DNA of 57,525 bases from positions 1 to 57,525 of the forward strand of contig CAZVUD010000004.1 of the NCBI GenBank assembly GCA_964629615.1, given 5' to 3'. This DNA comes from SVTX01 sp964629615. GTDB taxonomy: Bacteria > Bacillota > Clostridia > Oscillospirales > CAG-272. A program made the translations under genes and the position numbers. The notes under the pieces are model-generated. The model searched no databases. It saw only the letters and a list, made by a program, of their open reading frames with translations, and had not been told where the DNA came from. Every line of letters begins with the position of its first letter. Position 1 is the stretch's first letter. Shown here in pieces: positions 17,360 through 25,351 of the stretch.

Positions 17360-18163
17360 ATGAATAAATTAAAAAACACAAAGCTTTTTTTGCTTGATAT
17401 GGACGGAACCATATATCTGGACAATGATCTTTTTGACGGTACACTTGATTTTTTAAGATACGTTAAGGAGATAGGTGGCAGATATATTTTCTTGACCAAC
17501 AATTCTTCAAAAAGTGTGAATAAATATATAGAAAAGCTTAAAAACATAGGCATTGAGTCAACAAGAGAGGACTTTTTGACTTCTACCGATGCTACAGTGA
17601 AGTATCTGAAGGACAAATGCTATAAAAAAATATACGCATTCGGCACAGCTTCGTTTAAAGAACAGCTTTCTGCGGCAGGCTTGAACATCACCGATGATAT
17701 CGAAGAGGGGATAGATTGCCTTTGCATGGGTTATGATACCGAGCTTACTTATAAGAAGCTTGAGGATGCGTGCAAGCTTTTAAATAATGATATAGCATAT
17801 GTGGCAACAAATCCCGATTGGGTGTGTCCCACATCATACGGTTATGCACCTGATTGCGGCTCTGTTGCGGAAATGCTTCATACCGCGACAGGCAAAAGAC
17901 CTGTTTTTATAGGAAAGCCGCAACCTGAAATGGCTTATCTGGCAATGGAGATGACGGGATATTCCAACAATGAGACCGCAGTGTTTGGCGATAGGATATA
18001 TACCGATATAAAGTGCGGCGTTAATGCAAATATCACCACGGTGTTTATGCTCAGCGGTGAGGGTGTTGTCGAGGATATTGAAAAATATGATGTTCATCCC
18101 GACTATACCTTTAAAAATATCCGAGAGGTGTATGAGGCAATTTCTTTTTCTTCACGTGACTGA
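17360..18163 (+). CDS. HAD-IIA hydrolase (NagD-like sugar-phosphate phosphatase)
   Basis: A 267-residue phosphatase of the HAD superfamily, subfamily IIA. The nucleophile motif is DMDGT with Asp13 and Asp15; motif II is FLTNNSSKS; motif III lysine is in FIGKPQPEM; the acidic motif IV is FGDRIYTDI. The C2a cap lies between (about residues 80-180). Family members remove phosphate from small molecules such as 2-phosphoglycolate, p-nitrophenyl phosphate or UMP/GMP; the substrate is not predictable. GGAG precedes the ATG. It follows glutamine synthetase by 30 bases and ends at an intrinsic terminator. Confidence 0.9.
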   Translation: MNKLKNTKLFLLDMDGTIYLDNDLFDGTLDFLRYVKEIGGRYIFLTNNSSKSVNKYIEKLKNIGIESTREDFLTSTDATVKYLKDKCYKKIYAFGTASFKEQLSAAGLNITDDIEEGIDCLCMGYDTELTYKKLEDACKLLNNDIAYVATNPDWVCPTSYGYAPDCGSVAEMLHTATGKRPVFIGKPQPEMAYLAMEMTGYSNNETAVFGDRIYTDIKCGVNANITTVFMLSGEGVVEDIEKYDVHPDYTFKNIREVYEAISFSSRD

Positions 18164-18239
18164 TAAGAAATTTTAAAAGCACTTGCAATTGTGAGAAATC
18201 GAAGCTAATAATTTACCTGATTAGAAAAAATGTATTTTT

Positions 18240-18273
18240 CTCCGCACTTCATTACGAGGTGTGGAGCTTTTTT
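18240..18273 (+). terminator. Intrinsic terminator after the HAD hydrolase gene
   Basis: 8-bp stem CTCCGCAC/GTGTGGAG (one G-T pair), 11-nt loop, then CTTTTTT. Confidence 0.85.
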
Positions 18274-18274
18274 C

Positions 18275-18600
18275 TTGACAATGAACGAGGATAGGTTATA
18301 ATTATACATATAATACCAAAGGTAACGTGATAGAGATCGTTGAAGCCAATGATGATACACATTATGAATCATTAAAAAATAAAAATTTCTCCGCATCAAA
18401 GGTAAAATACTTTTGGTGCGGAGTTGTTATGTTATATTCTTTTATTTCTATTTTCACATGGATCTACTGTGTTTTTGCTTTTTTCTTGCGGCATCATATT
18501 TACAGGAACTTTTTCATAACTTTCATATGATCCCGCTTCGCATTGAAAATAGCCATTATATAAGCGGTATTTTCTTCTTTTTCATAAGCTTGCTGCAATA
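18275..18600 (+). other. Promoter and weak small ORF of unknown meaning
   Basis: TTGACA (18275-18280), 16-bp spacer and TATAAT (18297-18302) form a good promoter. A GTG-started frame of 67 codons (18327-18530) follows AAAGG; its second half is hydrophobic. Inside it lies a hairpin with CTCCGCA/TGCGGAG arms (18391-18423), so this may be an RNA or a degenerate gene rather than a protein gene. I see nothing else in this stretch. Confidence 0.35.
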
Positions 18601-18601
18601 A

Positions 18602-18976
18602 ATTCGGGTTCGAATCATTACCAAACTGCAGGCAGTTTGGTGTGTTGTTTCGATCGGTGGTCGAGCCCAGCTAACACAAAAGGACACGCAAAGCTTAAGC
18701 TTGCTGATATAAATTCGGGTTCGAACCATTACCAAACTGCAGGCAGTTTGGTGTGTTGTTTCGATCGGTGGTCGACCCCAGCCAACACAAAAGGACACGC
18801 AAAGCTTAAGCTTGCTGATATAAATTCGGGTTCGAACCNNNNNNNNNNNNNNNNNNNNNNNNNNNNNNNNNNNNNNNNNNNNNNNNNNNNNNNNNNNNNN
18901 NNNNNNNNNNNNNNNNNNNNNNNNNNNNNNNNNNNNNNGTTTGGTGTGTTGTTTCGATCGGTGGTCGACCCCAGCC
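18602..18976. repeat. 111-bp tandem repeat array with tRNA-Gln-derived segment
   Basis: ATTCGGGTTCGAA recurs at 18602, 18713 and 18824, a period of exactly 111 bp. Units 1 and 2 differ at few positions. Each unit carries a T-arm-like GGTTCGAACC, the hairpin ACCAAACTG/CAGTTTGGT, and a copy of the tRNA-Gln 3' end with its trailer (CCCCAGCCAACACAAAAGG...) in the opposite orientation to the real tRNA. The true copy number is hidden by an assembly gap. Long frames across this region are artefacts. Confidence 0.92.
18839..18938. other. Assembly gap of 100 N
   Basis: Exactly 100 N, the convention for a scaffold gap of unknown length. It falls inside the tandem array, which probably caused the contig break. 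Confidence 0.99.
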
Positions 18977-19013
18977 AACACAAAAGGACACGCTTTGCGT
19001 GTCCTTTTGTGTT
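18977..19013 (-). terminator. tRNA-Gln terminator hairpin
   Basis: 17-bp stem AACACAAAAGGACACGC/GCGTGTCCTTTTGTGTT with a 3-nt loop, directly after the tRNA CCA end. On both sides the pairing extends for 8 more bases into the tRNA acceptor end (18969-18976 with 19014-19021), giving a perfect 25-bp palindrome arm. Confidence 0.85.
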
Positions 19014-19087
19014 GGCTGGGGTGGCCGGGTTCGAACCGACGAATGCGGGAGTCAAAGTCCCGTGCCTTACCGCTTGGCTACACCCCA
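19013..19087 (-). tRNA. tRNA-Gln (UUG)
   Basis: A complete cloverleaf on the minus strand: acceptor TGGGGTG/CACCCCA, D-arm AGCCAAGCGGTAAGGC, anticodon stem CGGGA/TCCCG with loop CTTTGAC (anticodon TTG), T-arm GTCGGTTCGAACCCGGC, discriminator G and an encoded CCA. Its 3' acceptor end is the source of the segment found in the neighbouring repeats. Confidence 0.97.
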
Positions 19088-19139
19088 ATATTTTTTCGCG
19101 CTACTTTGGCAACAGCCGTATTTTCCGTACGCGGTATTC

Positions 19140-19168
19140 ATTATACCATTATAACGCGAAAATGTCAA
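19140..19168 (-). promoter_or_regulatory. Sigma-A promoter of tRNA-Gln
   Basis: Minus strand: TTGACA (19168-19163), 17-bp spacer, TATAAT (19145-19140): full consensus. Confidence 0.88.
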
Positions 19169-19216
19169 GAGCTTTTTTGCGTTTTCCCATATGCGGTGCG
19201 CAAAAAAGCTCTTCTG
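19169..19216 (-). terminator. Hairpin between lipoprotein gene and tRNA-Gln promoter
   Basis: 15-bp stem AAGAGCTTTTTTGCG/CGCAAAAAAGCTCTT with a 17-nt loop, abutting the -35 box of the tRNA promoter. It probably ends the glycan operon, though no separate T-run follows. A second hairpin TGAAGTGAT/ATCACTTCA (19219-19245) overlaps the lipoprotein stop codon. Confidence 0.6.
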
Positions 19217-19238
19217 GTCTGAAGTGATCCTTGCAATA

Positions 19239-20381
19239 TCACTTCATATAGTTTTTGTATGTGCTGTCTTTAAGCTTATCCTTATGGTCAATACAGAGAT
19301 TTGACAGTGTTCCGTTGCCGTTGTTGTTTCCTGTTTTGAGAAGAATGTTATCTTCTTTGTCGCGGAAGCACACTCTGAGGGTATCTACTACGGAATTGAA
19401 TGCGCCGTTTGTGGAGAATATCGTGTGCTCGTCGCCAAAATCAGCGTAATAGAAAACATAGCAATCTCTGAAATAGCTCTTAATCCCGTCGGCAAGCAAA
19501 AACGCCGTTCTGAATTGGTCGCTGTAGCAGAAATCATACCAATTGGTGCCGTGGTTATCAACGAATGCCACGCTGTTATCAGAGTCCTCAACATTGTAAA
19601 GCAGGGGGTGGATGTTTCTTAGCACATTCGCGCCTCGATTCAGCTGTACGCCTATCTTCACCTTGCCTATACGTATGTTCGTAAATGTGTTATCATGTGC
19701 ATTCACGAGTATTCCTATGGAATTTTTATCGCCGTTTCCGTATATGTTTATATTGGATATATCGGCATCGGCAGAGCCGTTATTGGAGCCGTGCTTTATA
19801 TGCAGACCCACAAGTGTATTTGTAATTGTCGTAGACGATACCGATGTTTGTATACCGCTTTCTATCGATATTCCCGAGGCGATTCCGCTTCCGTCTATAA
19901 CACCACCTGTAAATGAGGTGTGGCTGTAAGCATCCTCGCCGTTTCCGTGATCGCCGTATGCGCCGAGGCGTATCATGGCTTGATTGGAATACCAATTTTC
20001 TGCGTCGGCTCTGATTATTGCATATTGTGACAGCACAAGGGAAACTGTGGCGTCAGTCTTTGAGGAGGTCTTCAGCGGCTCGCTTATAAGATATACGCCG
20101 TCAGGGAAGAATATCGTGCGGTTGGGATTTGAGTTTATAAAATTCTGAAGCGCCTCTGTTACATCTGTTTTGCCGTCGCGCGCTATGCTGTTTGGAACTG
20201 TGAGATATCCACTGCTCATTATATTTTCGTTGCTTATGTCCATTGTCGTGTCTTTCTCCGTTTCACTGTTATCTTCGGGTAGGCTCGGATCTATGTCCTT
20301 TTTGTTGCATGCGGCAGATGATAATGCTATCGCGACTATACAGGCTATCGCGCATGCTGTCTTAAAGTGGATTTTTTTCAT
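19239..20381 (-). CDS. Lipoprotein with pectate-lyase-like beta-helix
   Basis: A 380-residue lipoprotein: signal peptide with lipobox SSAAC (cysteine near residue 25), a Glu/Asp/Thr linker, then a right-handed parallel beta-helix of the pectate-lyase-3 / GH28-related type. The start of the helix is recognisable (ARDGKTDVTEALQNFINSNP, IFFPDGVYLIS), and later rungs show repeated GxxIxN patterns. Such domains bind or cleave pectin-like polysaccharides at the cell surface. No clear catalytic Asp pair is seen, so binding or lyase activity on an unknown glycan remains open. It is the last gene of the operon with GH36 and GH3, 13 bases after GH3, with AAGGAG before the ATG. Confidence 0.78.
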   Translation of the reverse strand: MKKIHFKTACAIACIVAIALSSAACNKKDIDPSLPEDNSETEKDTTMDISNENIMSSGYLTVPNSIARDGKTDVTEALQNFINSNPNRTIFFPDGVYLISEPLKTSSKTDATVSLVLSQYAIIRADAENWYSNQAMIRLGAYGDHGNGEDAYSHTSFTGGVIDGSGIASGISIESGIQTSVSSTTITNTLVGLHIKHGSNNGSADADISNINIYGNGDKNSIGILVNAHDNTFTNIRIGKVKIGVQLNRGANVLRNIHPLLYNVEDSDNSVAFVDNHGTNWYDFCYSDQFRTAFLLADGIKSYFRDCYVFYYADFGDEHTIFSTNGAFNSVVDTLRVCFRDKEDNILLKTGNNNGNGTLSNLCIDHKDKLKDSTYKNYMK

Positions 20382-20394
20382 ATATTTCTCCTTG

Positions 20395-22588
20395 TCATTT
20401 CACGCAGATATCAAATGTATATCTTTCGTCGGAGGAATCATGAGCCACATATATCTTAAAGTCGCCAGTCTCTACCTTCAGCTGCATTGCCGAGTCGTGG
20501 AATGCAAGACCATCGGCATAAAGGCGCATTTTAATGCTTTGCGATCCGCCTGCAGGGACGAACACCTTTTTAAATCCGCGCAGCTCCTTTATCGGGCGCA
20601 CTCGGCTGCCGATAAGATCCCTGACATACAGCTGTACCACCTCATATCCGTCATATGCTCCCGTGTTTTTTACGTCAAGTGAGATATCTATATATCCGTC
20701 ACATGACATAGAGCTGTCTGAGAGGGATATGTTGTCATACTCAAAGCTCGTATATGTGATACCGTATCCGAAGGGATACAGGGGGAGAGATCTGACAGTC
20801 GCGGTATTTGGACTCAAATGCCCAATTTCCGTAAGCAGGACGACCTGTGTTGTTGTGATTGTAGTATATCGGCACTTGTCCTGTGCATACGGGTATGGAT
20901 ACCGAAAGGCGTCCTTCGGGCAAATGATCTCCGCATATAAGATCTGCTATGGAATTGCCTGCCTCGGTTCCCATCTGCCAGATCATCATTGCAGAGGCAA
21001 GCCTGTCCTTATATTTTGTTATCGGGATAGGTCTGCCTGACGATACGAGAAGTATCACGGGCTTATTTGTAGCAATAAGCGCCTCGATAAGCTCATCCTG
21101 AATGTCTGAAAGCTCAATGCGTGATAGGCTTGACGCCTCTCCCGACATGCCTGCATCCTCGCCCACAACAGCTATGATATAGTCACATTCGGAAGCCGTC
21201 TTTACATCGGCAAGCATGCTTTCACGCTCGCGCTCCATATCCTTTTGTTCACAGTGAATGTCGCATCCGTAAAGGGTGTTTATCTCGCATATATCGGAAT
21301 ATGCTGACATCAGTCCTTCCTCAACAGTCACGGTGCGTGTATGATCACACAGGCACGCCCAATTTCCAAGCAGCTCGCGCTTGCCGCGATGATCGCACAG
21401 TGGACCTATCAGGGCTATGCGCTTGCCCTTTACCTTATCACGCGTCAGCGGCAGTGTTCCGTCGTTTTCCAGCAGTACCGCGCATGAGCGTCCTGCTTTT
21501 CTTGCGATCTCAAGGTGCTCTTTTGAAAAGAAGCAATCTTCAGCGCCTTCATCTGTATATGCATCATCCATAAGACCGCAGAGGTATTTTAATGTAAGCA
21601 CGGACAGCACAGATCTGTCCACATCATCCATGCTTATCTTGTCTTCGCTTATAAGAGTCGGAATATTGTCGTTATATGCATCTCCTGCCATGATCATGTC
21701 ACAGCCTGCATTAAATGCGAGGCACACTGCATCCTTTATATCGCTTGCAAATCCGTGAGGGATAAGCTCACCTACAGCACCTGCATCGGATACAACGAAT
21801 CCGCGAAATCCGAGCTCATCTCTCAGTACATCTCTGAGCCAATACCTGTTGGCTGTGGCAGGAATGCCGTTTATATCCTCAAATGCTGACATTACCGTAG
21901 CCGCGCCTGCCTCTATTCCTGCCCGAAAAGGGGGAAGGTATACATCGTGCAATGTCTGCAAGGAGAGATCGGCGCTGTTATAGTCACGCCCTCCTATGCA
22001 TGCGCCGTAGGCTATGTAATGCTTCATGCAGGCGAATATATGATCCTTGGATACACTGTCGCCGTCGCCCTGATATCCTATGACTGCGGCTTTGGCAAAT
22101 TCCGATGTAAGATATGTGTCCTCACCGTATCCCTCTACTATGCGTCCCCATCTCGGATCTCTTGCAATGTCCACCATGGGAGAGAATGTCCATCTCAGTC
22201 CTGCTCTGTAGGCTTCCTTTGCAGATATCTCACAGCATAGGCGTGTTATCTCGGGATCCCATGAGCAGGATTGCGCCAAGGGAGTTGGAAATGTCGTGCG
22301 GTATCCGTGTATAACGTCATCGGCAAAGAGGGCGGGAATGTTCAGCCTTGTTGCGTCTAAAAGCGCTTTTTGTATTTCATTTGTACGTGCCGCGCCCTTG
22401 ATCGTGAGATATGAGCCGACCTTGCCTTCTGCATAGTGATCGTCAAAGGTTTTTTCGTCGTTTGTGTATATGGATGTTCCAAATTGCGACAATTGACCTA
22501 TCTTTTCGGTCAGCGTCATCCCACAAAGTAGCTTTTCCGCCTTTTCTCTTGCATCTGAATATGCCTTTGAATACATTATGTTTTTCAT
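20395..22588 (-). pseudogene. GH3 beta-glycosidase, broken by a 1-nt frameshift
   Basis: Read in two frames the gene gives about 730 residues of a normal GH3 enzyme (beta-glucosidase/xylosidase type): the barrel domain with WTFSPMVDIARDPRWGR, KHYIAYGA and the nucleophile Asp in GFVVSDAGAVGE (about residue 267), the alpha/beta sandwich, and the C-terminal fibronectin-III-like domain starting at PLYPFGYGITYTSFEY. The frames are separated at a C5 run (20781-20785, G5 on the plus strand); removing one base restores continuity through ISPLYPFGYG. In the literal sequence the protein stops at 615 residues without its last domain. No signal peptide, so cytoplasmic. It starts 14 bases after the GH36 gene. 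Real mutation or a homopolymer error cannot be decided here. Confidence 0.88.
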
Positions 22589-22602
22589 GTTATTCCGTTT
22601 TT

Positions 22603-25143
22603 TTAGTTGAATTTTAACAGTATCGAAGACCTCGGAGAATCCGCATTAAGCCTGATGCCCTTTGTTTTAAGCTCATAGCCCGTAGCATCAAAGCATTCTC
22701 CTGTGTCAACATTTGTGAAGTGGTATGTTTTATACAGCAACACGCCGTCCATTTTTACAGTTACGTTGTCATACGGTGATGCCGCACGGCGGAATGCAAG
22801 TATCACACCCGAGTGATCATTGCGGTCGAGATATTCCGACACGCTCCATGCGCTGTTTTCGCGCGAGAAGGGAACGAGCGGATAGTAGTCCTCTGCAAAG
22901 TAATGTCTTATGCTGTTGTATTCTTCAAAATAATTGCGCGCCCAATCAAGTGGCTCGCCCATAGCGCCCACGTTCCATTCAGGATCGGCATGCTCCCATG
23001 TGCGGACCGTCATTCCGTTGCAGTATGCGGATCTGAAGCTGTAAAGATCACCGAGAGTGGGGCCGTATCCAATTCCTGCATACGGCATCCAAAGCGCCGC
23101 TGCCTGATTTTGCATCTGGTTTGCCTCGGGCAGGCAATCCCATTTGCACTGATAATCGCTTCTCCAAAGCGGAACTGATCTTGAAAGCATCTCAACGTCG
23201 TTTCTGTGTCCGCCTCCTGCGCAATTATCTATAAGCAGTGTGGGAAATTCTTCAAGGATAGCATCCCAGAACCTGTACAGATTGTTGATGTACAATATTT
23301 CTGTCATGCCTCTGCGTCCCTCCTCGTCAGCGTTCAGCCATAAGGAAAGGGGAAGTATGTTTATGTCCTGACGGTATACGGATATTGAAAGCTCGCGTAT
23401 CTTATCGGATACCATCTTTATTACGTCGTCACATACGCTGTCCTTATTGAGAGCCACGAGCCTGCTTTCGGCATTTTCATCAAAATGCGGAAGGGTCTCT
23501 GTCCACTGCGATATGGTTTTGTTGAGTCGCTCCGGCTCAAACCAAAGCATAAATCCTACGCCGTGAGCATGGAGATATTCTATAACATCGCGGTATTTTT
23601 GGGGATGGTAGAATTCATTTACCTCCCACCGTCCTATCTTTGGCCAATCGGCAGACTGACCTGCAGTGGTGGTTGAGCGCAGAGGTTCATACCAGCCTGC
23701 ATCTATCCAGCATGTATCAAAGGGCAGCTTTTCTTCAAATATGCGTCTCCAGCGCTCGATGAGATCCTTGGAGCTTACGCCGCCCCAGAATATAGCCGAG
23801 AAGGGGGATTGCTCGCCGCGCGCCTTGCCGCGTCCTACGGGAGATATTTTACGCATGAAGGATCTCCAGCGGTTGTGAGCCTCATTCTGACCGCGATAGT
23901 ACATCATCATAACCGTGGATGCCGTTCTGAAGCTCTCATTCGGTCTTATGTAAAATCCTTCCTGTGCATACTGTATTCCGCTTCGTATGCGCAAATGCTT
24001 TTCACTTCTGTCCATCTGAACATGCCACTGACCCGTCCAGCCAACTGCGAGCAGGACGCCGTATTCGTTGCGGTTTATATCAAAGAACGGGCATTTTGAA
24101 AGTCCGGATCTGCCTTCCTTGCAGGATGCTGTGTATGTTCCGCTATCCCATATGCGTGTATAAGAGGGGGAATAGTCGTCCTCGACCACATTTGCTCCCT
24201 TTGTTTCAAATATGCGCAATGTCTTAGGCTCCCAAGTGTCCTGTCTGTCGCGGCGCGTAGGCACGGGATCGGGATCAAACGGAATGCACACATCGCAGTC
24301 CCAAAGCTCGGATACCGTAAGGCTGTCGTGATCTGTGGGATTAGTCCAGCGATTTACCCACCAATAAACTCGCTCCGCGGGGTACTTTTTGAGCTCACAG
24401 TCGATGATAATGCCGTCGTGCAGGGTATAACGTATGCCCTTGTCGGTCTTCTCTACCTTCTTTTCAAGCTCGGAGAAGGGAACACCTCCGTATTTAAATG
24501 AAAATGACGGAGTTATACTCTCATGCAGGGGAATTATTCTGTATCCGTACATAAATTCCGCATCTGTTATCTCCTCGCATGAGGGCTGTGTTGAGCGTAT
24601 GCGCTCAACTCTGCCGCAGTCGTATCTGTAATATTTGCCATCCTCCTGTGACCTGCCTGCAAATATGAATGTGTGACCGGGGCAGTCTATGGAATTTTTC
24701 TTTGTAAATGCTATATCTCCGGGGAGCATGTCTGACACTCTGTCGATTTTCTGAAATCCGTGATCTATGCACCAATTTGTAAGCCCGGGACCTGAAACAC
24801 AGAGTCCCTGTATATAGGGCTGATCGGTATATCCGAGCCGATACAGCACCCAGCCGACAAATCTATCACAGCTGACGGTCTTTGCACTGTGATCTATCGC
24901 AGGGTTTATCGGCGCGTTTCCGTATACAAATTCACAGTCACGCACATAGTCGCATATTTCTTTGGAAAGACGCAATATCTCGCATGCAAGCTCGCCGTTT
25001 GGAGCGTATATCACTTCATTTGAGTCGCTCTCCTTTACGATCACACCGAAATGCGCATTTGCATCTGCATATGATCTTGCATCATCAAGGCAGTCGAATT
25101 TCATCTCATTTGCGTTAGCTGACAGACATATGTATTTTGACAT
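22603..25143 (-). CDS. NlpC/P60-like domain fused to GH36-type alpha-galactosidase
   Basis: An 846-residue protein with two unrelated parts. Residues 1 to about 205 look like an NlpC/P60-type cysteine peptidase: Cys92 in SCDRFVGWVLYRLGY, MLPGDIAF, His157 in CPGHTFIFAG and Asp175 in YYRYDCG could form the triad. Residues 220-846 are a clan GH-D glycosidase resembling GH36: WIDAGWY (near 475), FMLWFEPER, the nucleophile in YRQDIN (near 590), DNCAGGGHRND and WRSDY (near 655). The expected reaction is release of alpha-galactose or a related sugar. There is no signal peptide, so the enzyme is predicted to be cytoplasmic. It heads the operon with GH3 and the beta-helix lipoprotein. Family assignment of the GH half is firm, of the first half moderate. 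Confidence 0.82.
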   Translation of the reverse strand: MSKYICLSANANEMKFDCLDDARSYADANAHFGVIVKESDSNEVIYAPNGELACEILRLSKEICDYVRDCEFVYGNAPINPAIDHSAKTVSCDRFVGWVLYRLGYTDQPYIQGLCVSGPGLTNWCIDHGFQKIDRVSDMLPGDIAFTKKNSIDCPGHTFIFAGRSQEDGKYYRYDCGRVERIRSTQPSCEEITDAEFMYGYRIIPLHESITPSFSFKYGGVPFSELEKKVEKTDKGIRYTLHDGIIIDCELKKYPAERVYWWVNRWTNPTDHDSLTVSELWDCDVCIPFDPDPVPTRRDRQDTWEPKTLRIFETKGANVVEDDYSPSYTRIWDSGTYTASCKEGRSGLSKCPFFDINRNEYGVLLAVGWTGQWHVQMDRSEKHLRIRSGIQYAQEGFYIRPNESFRTASTVMMMYYRGQNEAHNRWRSFMRKISPVGRGKARGEQSPFSAIFWGGVSSKDLIERWRRIFEEKLPFDTCWIDAGWYEPLRSTTTAGQSADWPKIGRWEVNEFYHPQKYRDVIEYLHAHGVGFMLWFEPERLNKTISQWTETLPHFDENAESRLVALNKDSVCDDVIKMVSDKIRELSISVYRQDINILPLSLWLNADEEGRRGMTEILYINNLYRFWDAILEEFPTLLIDNCAGGGHRNDVEMLSRSVPLWRSDYQCKWDCLPEANQMQNQAAALWMPYAGIGYGPTLGDLYSFRSAYCNGMTVRTWEHADPEWNVGAMGEPLDWARNYFEEYNSIRHYFAEDYYPLVPFSRENSAWSVSEYLDRNDHSGVILAFRRAASPYDNVTVKMDGVLLYKTYHFTNVDTGECFDATGYELKTKGIRLNADSPRSSILLKFN

Positions 25144-25194
25144 GATATTTTCCTTTCGGGATAAGTTATTTTATTTAATATAAATGACAGATAT

Positions 25195-25223
25195 ATTATA
25201 GCATGTTAAAATATCATTGTCAA
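25195..25223 (-). promoter_or_regulatory. Sigma-A promoter of the glycan operon
   Basis: Minus strand: TTGACA (25223-25218), 17-bp spacer, TATAAT (25200-25195). It is divergent from the promoter at 25296; the ~70 bp between could hold a shared operator, but I see no clear palindrome. Confidence 0.85.
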
Positions 25224-25295
25224 TCAATTTTCAAAAAATAGCACAAAAAACCCAATATATGTACAATATAAATGTACGAAAATGTCAAAAGGCTC

Positions 25296-25324
25296 TTTAC
25301 AAGATGAGATTTTTGAGGTATAAT
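25296..25324 (+). promoter_or_regulatory. Sigma-A promoter of the GH28-like gene
   Basis: TTTACA (25296-25301), 17-bp spacer, TATAAT (25319-25324). Confidence 0.8.
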
Positions 25325-25351
25325 TATTAGAGTAACACTCGGAGGTGTAAT

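Noticed and set aside
18602..18976. CRISPR array
   Set aside because: The 111-bp units are contiguous and nearly identical with no unique spacers, and no cas genes are present.
18556..19227. Open frames on both strands through the tandem repeats and N gap
   Set aside because: They run through N and through tRNA-Gln, and they repeat because the DNA repeats; no ribosome site or protein family.
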